Source: an uncultured Taibaiella sp.
GTDB lineage: Bacteria; Bacteroidota; Bacteroidia; Chitinophagales; Chitinophagaceae
Assembly (NCBI GenBank): GCA_937871155.1
Contig: CALMXV010000341.1
Coordinates: 1 to 6,397, forward strand
Direction: 5' to 3'
DNA: 6,397 bases
The position numbers were made by a program, and so were the translations under genes. A model generated the notes under the pieces. The model was given only the letters and a program-made list of their open reading frames with translations, did no database searches and was not told the DNA's origin. Of this stretch, positions 1 to 4,377 are shown piece after piece (the first letter of the stretch is position 1; each line of letters begins with the position of its first letter).

Positions 1-523
1 TATTCGTATTCTGACAAAAATATTTTAGCAAGTCAGCTTCTCTTTGAGTAAGAAGATGATCCGATTTGCCATCACTAAGTAATAGTTCTGAGAAATTGAA
101 ATTGAGATTGCCTAATTTGAATTCTCCAGTCTCAGATTCATCTACTTTTTTAGTGCGTTTGATGTGTACATTGATTCTAAGCAACAGTTCTTGCATGTTG
201 AAAGGCTTAGTAATATAGTCATCAGCACCACTAGAAAGCCCTGTTATCTTATCATCATCCATTACTTTTGAAGTAAGCAATAAGATAGGGATTTGTTCGT
301 TTTTCTTACGTATTTGAGAGACGATGGTCAACCCATCTTTTTTAGGCAACATAATATCCATGATAATGAGATCAAAATTATGCTTCATGAATTGTTGATA
401 AGCGGTTTCACCATCTTGACAATGGATAACGCTATATTCGCTATCTTGTAGCTTGTCTTTGAGTGCAAAACTTAGAGTAGGGTCATCTTCTACAAGCAGT
501 ATCTTTGCTTTAATTTCCGCCAT
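1..523 (-). CDS. OmpR-type response regulator, 3' end cut by window edge
   Basis: My own minus-strand translation gives 174 residues from the ATG at 523-521 and is still open at base 1. Residues 1-122 form a complete receiver domain: acidic pocket E12-D13-D14, phospho-acceptor D56 in IIMDIMLP, T84 in LLLTSK, Y103, and K106 in the TKPF motif. After a short linker (about 123-134) a winged-helix DNA-binding domain begins; LTQREADLL at 158-166 is the usual entry to its helical part. A full OmpR/PhoB protein is about 230 residues, so roughly 50-60 lie outside. Such proteins are phosphorylated by a partner histidine kinase and then bind DNA in the cytoplasm. No kinase is visible; one may lie beyond the left edge. 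The upstream ATG at 528-526 is out of frame. No Shine-Dalgarno is seen, as is common in Bacteroidota. The family is certain; the regulon is unknown. Confidence 0.93.
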   Translation of the reverse strand, partial: MAEIKAKILLVEDDPTLSFALKDKLQDSEYSVIHCQDGETAYQQFMKHNFDLIIMDIMLPKKDGLTIVSQIRKKNEQIPILLLTSKVMDDDKITGLSSGADDYITKPFNMQELLLRINVHIKRTKKVDESETGEFKLGNLNFNFSELLLSDGKSDHLLTQREADLLKYFCQNTN

Positions 524-673
524 AGCATGAATGGTATATTGACATCTAAAATAATAAAAATTTCTAAAAGCCATCGAATATTCTAGTTTTAATCATCAAC
601 AGATAACTTTATCAAAGAAGCTTTTTAAAAAAGTAACTCCCCAAAAGAAGGAACTCCCACTAAAAATTGTTTT
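524..673. promoter_or_regulatory. Divergent intergenic region (response regulator / lipoprotein)
   Basis: These 150 bp must hold the promoters of both flanking divergent genes. I see no convincing pair of Bacteroidota promoter boxes on either strand. The only repeated motif is AACTCCC, at 635-641 and 652-658, in direct orientation with start-to-start spacing of 17 bp, just upstream of the lipoprotein gene. It could be an operator for the adjacent regulator, but two 7-mers are weak evidence. An A/T-rich near-palindrome (CTTTTTAAAAAAG) lies near 621-633. Confidence 0.3.
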
Positions 674-1324
674 ATGAAATTTAAAACTATCCACTTGCTG
701 CTATTGTCTTTGTTAGTTTGGGCATGTACAAAGCCCGACAAGACACCAAAGACTGTAACTCCTGACCCAAAAGATACTACACAAATAAAGGATACTACAA
801 AGCCTAAAGACAGTACTCAACAACCAGTAGATAGCTTTATCACGTATCTTATCTTAAAAGGAAATAACTACTGCGAAAAAAATAGTTACCCTTTATACAA
901 GCAAGCTTCTTTGTCCTTTATAGCCATTTTCGATAGTAGTTGTATTTATACTACTCTAGACCCCAACAATCAGGCGGATATTAATAAACTCATGGGCTTT
1001 TCAGATTGCACCACATTACATCATGCCAATAGCGCTCGTTTTGGTTGGAATTGGAAAGATGATAAGTTGCAGCTTCATGCTTACTGCTATGTAGATAGTG
1101 TGCGACAATATAAAAAACTCGGCGATGTAGCTTTAAACACACCTATACAATGTAAACTTGAAGTGCTTCCAGGAATGTATGTGTTTACGCTTGATGGGAA
1201 GAAAGATACGATGCAACGATTCTGTAACGATAGTATAGCAAATGGGATTAAGCTATATCCATATTTTGGTGGTGATGAGCCTGCACCTCATGATATCCGT
1301 ATCAAAGTAAAGGAACTTCCTTAA
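674..1324 (+). CDS. Predicted lipoprotein of unknown function, Cys-rich
   Basis: A 216-residue protein. Residues 1-17 are a signal peptide and V15-W16-A17-C18 is a plausible type II lipobox, so C18 would be the lipidated N-terminus and the protein would sit on an envelope membrane. Trp at -2 is unusual for a lipobox. Residues 19-54 are a low-complexity tether rich in Thr, Lys, Pro and Asp, with DTT/KDT repeats. The globular part (about 55-216) has six further cysteines (67, 90, 112, 138, 160, 184), compatible with disulphides. Its C-terminal part carries aromatic and charged motifs: ARFGWNWKDDKLQLHAY at 121-137 and LYPYFGGDEPAPHDIRIKV at 194-212. From memory, similar endings occur in other uncharacterised Bacteroidota lipoproteins, and the look is of a beta-sandwich. 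I cannot name the family or a function. The gene is monocistronic: divergent from the response regulator and convergent with ruvC. Confidence 0.85.
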   Translation: MKFKTIHLLLLSLLVWACTKPDKTPKTVTPDPKDTTQIKDTTKPKDSTQQPVDSFITYLILKGNNYCEKNSYPLYKQASLSFIAIFDSSCIYTTLDPNNQADINKLMGFSDCTTLHHANSARFGWNWKDDKLQLHAYCYVDSVRQYKKLGDVALNTPIQCKLEVLPGMYVFTLDGKKDTMQRFCNDSIANGIKLYPYFGGDEPAPHDIRIKVKELP

Positions 1325-1356
1325 GGTCGTAAAGAGGAATTATCGAGCCTTTTTTA
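1323..1356 (+). terminator. Weak intrinsic terminator after the lipoprotein gene
   Basis: AAGGTCG (1323-1329) can pair with CGAGCCTT (1344-1351) with one bulged G, around a 14-nt loop, and T-rich sequence (1350-1359) follows. It fills the 29-bp gap between the convergent lipoprotein and ruvC stop codons. The T tract follows only in the plus direction, so it would serve the lipoprotein gene. The stem is short and imperfect. Confidence 0.4.
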
Positions 1357-1947
1357 TTTAAGCCGTTGTGGGTTTTGAACTAAAAAATTTTCCCAACTAG
1401 CACTTTTAGCAGCACGGCTAATTCTTGTAGGTGAGTTGGAGTTGCTTTTTACAGGCAGGCGCATTTCATAATGATGGCAAAGTGCCACCGCAAGGGCATC
1501 GGTAGCATCCATAAAATGAGGTGTTTCTTCGAAGTGTAAGATACGTTGCAGCATTTCCCATACTTGTTCTTTCGTAGCATTGCCTCTTCCGGTAATTGCT
1601 TGCTTCACTTTTCTGGGGGCATATTCAGTAGCTTCTAATCCATGCATCATAGCTGCAGCTATTGCTACACCTTGTGCACGCCCTAATTTTAGCATACTTT
1701 GAACATTCTTTCCATAAAAGGGTGCTTCTATAGCTACTGCATGAGGCTGGTATTGGGTAATGAGAGTTTCCATTTTTCTGAATATCAATTCTAGCCGTTC
1801 TGCATGATTTTGTCGCTTGGCTAATTGCAACACACCCATTTCCAATAAGGATATCTTAGTTTTGTGCACCGATATTAAACCATATCCCATAACTAAAGTT
1901 CCCGGGTCGATACCCAACACAATATTAGTTTCATTTTGTAAAGCCAT
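1354..1947 (-). CDS. ruvC: Crossover junction endodeoxyribonuclease RuvC
   Basis: RuvC is the dimeric Holliday-junction resolvase of homologous recombination. It acts with RuvAB and cuts two opposed strands using an RNase H-like fold and Mg2+. I choose the ATG at 1947-1945, giving 197 residues; the codon before it (1950-1948) is GTG and could add one residue. Numbered from that GTG, the four acidic catalytic residues are D15 (LGIDPGT), E75 (AIEAPFYGKN), and D148 and D151 (MDATDALAVALCHH). The conserved GRGNATKEQV segment is at 121-130. The family length is about 170-185; here about 38 residues follow the last conserved helix (161-198), Ser/Arg/Lys-rich and then ending WENFLVQNPQRLK. ruvA and ruvB are not nearby. 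The gene is convergent with the lipoprotein gene and head-to-head with the flippase-like gene. Confidence 0.96.
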   Translation of the reverse strand: MALQNETNIVLGIDPGTLVMGYGLISVHKTKISLLEMGVLQLAKRQNHAERLELIFRKMETLITQYQPHAVAIEAPFYGKNVQSMLKLGRAQGVAIAAAMMHGLEATEYAPRKVKQAITGRGNATKEQVWEMLQRILHFEETPHFMDATDALAVALCHHYEMRLPVKSNSNSPTRISRAAKSASWENFLVQNPQRLK

Positions 1948-1950
1948 CAC

Positions 1951-2892
1951 TTGAACAAAGCTACCAAAATACGCCTCAATTATATTATCGGATTAATAGT
2001 AACTGTGATTTTATTATGGGCGATCTATTCGCAAGTGCAAAATCAGCTTATACAAGTGGATGTAGGCACTGCTTTTCATGAAGGAGCGCATTGCTATTTG
2101 CTTCTTTCATTTTTGTTGCTACCCGTTAATCTGGGTTTAGAAATCTATAAATGGAAATTGTTGGTAGCTTCTGCTCAGCCCATCAGCAATGCAACTGCTG
2201 TCAGAAGTTTTTTTGCCGGCCTTGCCTTGTCGATTTTAACCCCCAATAGAATAGGAGAATATCCGGGCAGGATAATTTATCTAAAACAAAAGAATACTCC
2301 TCGCCTTATTAGCATTACATTTTTGGGAATGTTTTCCCAGTTTTTGTGTTTGATGATATTTGGTATTGCCGGACTGGTTTATTATAATATTATGACGCCA
2401 AGCTATTGGGCAAAACTTGTGCTGGTAGCCACTATTGTCGCTTCCATAGTTGGGTTTCTTATCTTCTGGAATTTTGAGAAATGGAGCCGTATTATTGAGC
2501 ATTTCGAATGGTTGAGTAAGTTTAAAACCTATACAAAGCTGTTAAAAAGATTTACTATTAAAGAGCAACTTTCCATCTTAGCCATTTCAATGTTGCGGTT
2601 TGTAACGTACACCATTCAGTATTTGTTGCTACTATATTGGATGCATATTGAGATAGATTTGCTAACCGGATTTTGTATGGCGTGTATGTTTTTCTTTTCA
2701 ATGGCAATCGTACCTTCTATAGCACTTGCAGAGATGGGCATCCGCGGACAGTTGAGTTTATTATTCTTTCAACAGTTTACTTCCAATAAAATTGGCATAC
2801 TAATCGCAACTATAGTTTTGTGGTTTATTAACCTTATCATTCCGGCAATAGTAGGAAGTACATTATGGATAAAATTGCGTTTAATAAAATAA
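1951..2892 (+). CDS. Flippase-like membrane protein (LPG synthase TM-region family)
   Basis: A 313-residue integral inner-membrane protein with about eight hydrophobic segments: near 11-27, 48-64, 84-98, 119-146, 156-174, 206-231, 238-260 and 281-306. It matches the lysylphosphatidylglycerol synthase TM region / UPF0104 family (PF03706), related to the flippase half of MprF but without the aminoacyl-transferase domain. Supporting motifs are N60-LGLEIYKWKLL, LTPNRIGEYPGR (96-107) and IALAEMGIRGQLSL (257-270). Members are thought to move or bind lipids; the substrate is unknown here. The start must be TTG at 1951: an in-frame stop lies at 1939-1941, and the next candidate (GTG at 2005) would remove most of the first membrane segment. 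This leaves 3 bp between the two divergent start codons. The 3' end overlaps the DUF3108 gene by 28 nt, so the two are probably co-transcribed. Confidence 0.85.
   Translation: MNKATKIRLNYIIGLIVTVILLWAIYSQVQNQLIQVDVGTAFHEGAHCYLLLSFLLLPVNLGLEIYKWKLLVASAQPISNATAVRSFFAGLALSILTPNRIGEYPGRIIYLKQKNTPRLISITFLGMFSQFLCLMIFGIAGLVYYNIMTPSYWAKLVLVATIVASIVGFLIFWNFEKWSRIIEHFEWLSKFKTYTKLLKRFTIKEQLSILAISMLRFVTYTIQYLLLLYWMHIEIDLLTGFCMACMFFFSMAIVPSIALAEMGIRGQLSLLFFQQFTSNKIGILIATIVLWFINLIIPAIVGSTLWIKLRLIK
1956..1963 (-). promoter_or_regulatory. Candidate -7 promoter box for ruvC
   Basis: Read on the minus strand this is TAGCTTTG, an exact match to the Bacteroidota -7 consensus TAnnTTTG. It would place the transcription start at about 1949-1950, leaving a leader of only two or three bases before the ruvC ATG. 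It lies inside the first codons of the opposite gene. A matching TTG-type -33 box at the usual 19-21 bp spacing is not visible; the nearest TTG is about 13 bp away. An 8-bp match alone can be chance. Confidence 0.25.
2853..2858 (+). promoter_or_regulatory. SD-like ribosome binding site for the DUF3108 gene
   Basis: AGGAAG ends 6 nt before the ATG at 2865, inside the end of the flippase-like gene. Other starts in this window show no such motif. Together with the 28-nt overlap it supports the chosen start and suggests translational coupling. Confidence 0.4.
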
Positions 2893-3695
2893 AAAAAATA
2901 CAACGAGTTGTTTTACTCAGCTCTTTGTTGTTGTTGATTCATGGGCTTTGTAAGGCACAAATCGATTTTTGTGGGCTAAAGAATACTTCATTTAAAGTAG
3001 GCGAAAAGATTACCTATAAAGCCTACTATAATATGGGTATGATATGGATAGCGGCGGGCATTGCTAATTTTACGGTTCACGAAGACAAAGTAGATGGTAA
3101 AGACTATTTCCATGTGATGGGTGATGGTAAAACATTGAAATCTTATGAATGGTTTTATAAAGTAAATGACCTATACGAAAGCTGGATAGACCAAGAAACC
3201 TTATTGCCTAAAAAATTTTCAAGAAAGGTGAATGAAGGAAATATCTCCTTTAGTTCAGTTGCAAAATTTGACCAAGAAGAAATGAAAATTTATAGTGATA
3301 ATAAAGTTTATAACTCTCCCAAATGCGTGCAGGATGTGCTTTCCAGTATTTATTATGCAAGGAATATAGACTATAATAAATATTCGCCGGGAGCTAAGAT
3401 TCCTTTTAATATGTTTTTAGATGATAAGGTGTATAACCTTTATATCAAATACCTGGGCAAGGAGATAATCACTACCCGATACGGTACTTTTAAAACTATC
3501 AAGATAAAACCGCTATTGATAGAAGGAACAATTTTTAAAGATGGAGATAAGATGACCGTTTGGGTTTCAGACGATGCCAATCATATACCGGTGCGTATTG
3601 AAAGCCCCATCATTATTGGAAGTATAAAAGTAGATATGCTGAGCTATAGAAATTTGAGAAGTCCTTTGAGTTCTTTAATCCGGAAAGGCTCTTAA
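2865..3695 (+). CDS. Secreted DUF3108 domain protein
   Basis: A 276-residue protein with an N-terminal signal peptide: a basic n-region (K8-R14), a hydrophobic core (V15-G27) and likely cleavage after A31 in CKA-QIDF, the common Bacteroidota signal peptidase I pattern. C29 is preceded by Leu, so it is not a lipobox. The mature part is beta-rich and typical of DUF3108 (PF11306): FKVGEKITYKAYYNMGMIWIAAGIANFTV at about 43-71, FHVMGDGKTLKSYEWFYKVNDLYESWID at 82-109, and a C-terminal stretch with TRYGTFKTIKIKPLLIEGTIFKDGDKMTVWVSDDANHIPVRIE. The fold probably lies in the periplasm or outer-membrane inner face; its role is unknown. It overlaps the upstream flippase-like gene, which suggests a shared envelope function. 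It is the last gene of this operon and is followed by a strong hairpin terminator. Confidence 0.9.
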   Translation: MDKIAFNKIKKIQRVVLLSSLLLLIHGLCKAQIDFCGLKNTSFKVGEKITYKAYYNMGMIWIAAGIANFTVHEDKVDGKDYFHVMGDGKTLKSYEWFYKVNDLYESWIDQETLLPKKFSRKVNEGNISFSSVAKFDQEEMKIYSDNKVYNSPKCVQDVLSSIYYARNIDYNKYSPGAKIPFNMFLDDKVYNLYIKYLGKEIITTRYGTFKTIKIKPLLIEGTIFKDGDKMTVWVSDDANHIPVRIESPIIIGSIKVDMLSYRNLRSPLSSLIRKGS

Positions 3696-3745
3696 ACGGA
3701 TAAAGGATTTGGGAGTCAAGTTTTTTCACCTTTTACTTCAATAAA

Positions 3746-3771
3746 AAAAGCTACCCGAGTAGGTAGCTTTT
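3746..3771. terminator. Bidirectional intrinsic terminator
   Basis: Perfect 10-bp inverted repeat: AAAAGCTACC (3746-3755), a 6-nt loop (3756-3761), GGTAGCTTTT (3762-3771). The plus side ends in T's and the minus side ends in a seven-T run, so it can terminate both the flippase/DUF3108 operon from the left and the cold-shock gene from the right. It sits between their convergent stop codons. Confidence 0.88.
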
Positions 3772-3801
3772 AGTAATTAAGCGGAAAAACTAAGATATAA
3801 A

Positions 3802-3999
3802 TTAAGCATTTATTTTTCTTACATTAACTGCGTTTTTACCCTTTTTGCCGTCTTGAACTTCAAAGCTCACACGATCATCTTGATTGATTTTGTCAATCAA
3901 TCCTGTTGCGTGAACGAAAATTTCAGCACCGCCGTTATCGGGTTTAATAAAACCAAATCCTTTAGTTTCGTTAAAGAATTTTACTGTACCTTCTTGCAT
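3802..3999 (-). CDS. Cold-shock protein, CspA family
   Basis: A 65-residue single cold-shock (OB-fold) domain, the normal family length. It binds single-stranded RNA/DNA and acts as an RNA chaperone in the cytoplasm. RNP1 is KGFGFI (13-18) and RNP2 is IFVHAT (27-32). F8-F9 in VKFFN take the place of the Trp-Phe pair of E. coli CspA, which is common in Bacteroidota homologues. The tail GKKGKNAVNVRKI is typical. The start is the ATG at 3999-3997, preceded by an A/T-only stretch with no Shine-Dalgarno. It is a single-gene transcript ending at the shared terminator. Whether it is cold-induced or constitutive cannot be told, and I give no number-specific symbol because Csp paralogues are hard to separate. 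Confidence 0.96.
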   Translation of the reverse strand: MQEGTVKFFNETKGFGFIKPDNGGAEIFVHATGLIDKINQDDRVSFEVQDGKKGKNAVNVRKINA

Positions 4000-4028
4000 A
4001 AAAAAAACTATAAATAATTAATAAAGGC

Positions 4029-4060
4029 TAAAAATAAGATTTATTTAATACCATCAACAA
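4029..4060 (-). promoter_or_regulatory. Candidate csp promoter
   Basis: On the minus strand TATTTTTA (4036-4029) matches seven of eight positions of the Bacteroidota -7 box TAnnTTTG. TTG triplets lie 21 bp (4060-4058) and 18 bp (4057-4055) upstream, fitting the -33 element. Transcription would begin near 4022, giving a leader of about 20 nt. The region is A/T-rich, so chance matches are likely. Confidence 0.3.
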
Positions 4061-4159
4061 TTTTTTTCTGAAAGGATAAAAACTTATATAATGTTTAACA
4101 GAATATAGTTTTCGTATTTAATAGTTTAAAATCATTTTTCCCTTTACAAAAAAATATAA

Positions 4160-4197
4160 GGGTTTAGGGTTTAACGTTGTGAAGTAGTGGGTTTAAC
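4160..4197 (+). repeat. GGGTTTA(AC) short repeats with nested hairpin
   Basis: GGGTTTA occurs at 4160-4166, 4167-4173 and 4189-4195, and the last two copies extend to GGGTTTAAC. The third copy is part of a small hairpin: AGTA (4183-4186) and GGG (4189-4191) can pair with CCC (4197-4199) and TACT (4202-4205) around a TTTAA loop, with a small internal mismatch. Confidence 0.5.
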
Positions 4198-4258
4198 CCC
4201 TTACTATGAACGAGCACTTTTACTATTAACTATCAAAACTGTAAGCAACGTGTTAGGC
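4169..4258 (-). other. attC-like recombination site candidate (90 bp)
   Basis: On the minus strand this 90-bp segment starts with GCCTAAC (4258-4252), matching integron core box RYYYAAC, and ends with GTTAAAC (4175-4169), matching GTTRRRY. The two boxes can pair along all seven positions if two G-T wobbles are allowed. Inside them GTTG (4249-4246) can pair with CAAC (4179-4176). Length is within the attC range, and it lies 119 bp downstream of the AIPR stop in the orientation expected for a cassette's own attC. Against it: the unpaired spacer between the R and L boxes is only 2 nt on one side and 0 on the other, where true attC sites have about 5, and no integrase or second attC is visible. 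It could instead be another Bacteroidota intergenic repeat. Confidence 0.3.
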
Positions 4259-4266
4259 TACTTATT

Positions 4267-4298
4267 AAATTCATTTATAATTGACACTAAATGAATTT
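4267..4298. repeat. 11-bp perfect inverted repeat / stem-loop
   Basis: AAATTCATTTA (4267-4277) pairs with TAAATGAATTT (4288-4298) around a 10-nt loop. On the plus strand it is followed by T-rich sequence (4296-4306), a terminator-like layout, but no plus-strand gene precedes it. For the minus-strand AIPR transcript the hairpin lies 80 nt after the stop and is not followed by a T tract; it could still protect the 3' end or block read-through into csp from the other side. Confidence 0.5.
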
Positions 4299-4377
4299 TA
4301 TTTTTTGTAAAGGGGTTTTCTTTGTGCAATTGAAAAGTAAAATTTTTTAAGATTTTGGGTTGAGCAGCGGCAGATAT

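Larger units (their letters stand above)
4140..4314. repeat. 14-bp terminal-inverted-repeat-like segment (175 bp)
   Basis: CCCTTTACAAAAAA at 4140-4153 is the exact reverse complement of TTTTTTGTAAAGGG at 4301-4314, with 147 bp between the arms. The segment encodes no protein. Size and layout resemble a small non-autonomous element (MITE-like), but no convincing target-site duplication is seen: the flanks are T-rich on both sides and share only short T runs. Six of the 14 positions are A's, which lowers the significance. It encloses the attC-like site and the stem-loop, so the whole may be one structural unit. Confidence 0.45.
4000..4377. other. 378-bp gene-free, structured intergenic region
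   Basis: No coding region longer than a few codons is evident on either strand. From left to right it holds the csp leader and promoter (4000-4060), an A/T-rich stretch (4061-4139), a segment bounded by a 14-bp inverted repeat (4140-4314) containing GGGTTTA repeats, an attC-like site and an 11-bp stem-loop, and a further A/T-rich stretch (4315-4377) directly after the AIPR stop codon. The last stretch has no clear terminator in the minus direction. Confidence 0.7.

Noticed and set aside
1948..1950. GTG as the ruvC start
   Set aside because: It is followed directly by ATG at 1947, the preferred codon; using GTG adds only one residue and narrows the gap to the TTG start to zero.
1939..1950. 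An upstream extension of the flippase-like protein into ruvC
   Set aside because: An in-frame TAA at 1939-1941 blocks it.
2281..2502. A 73-codon minus-strand open frame
   Set aside because: It lies wholly inside the flippase-like gene on the opposite strand, has no recognisable domain and a composition typical of a shadow frame.
4160..4173. Telomere-type TTTAGGG repeat suggesting a replicon end
   Set aside because: Only two adjacent units exist, inside a chromosomal-looking gap with genes on both sides; this is coincidence with the plant telomere motif.
4000..4377. CRISPR array or tRNA gene in the gap
   Set aside because: No regularly spaced repeats of 20-40 bp are present and no cloverleaf with a T-loop GTTCRA box could be found on either strand.
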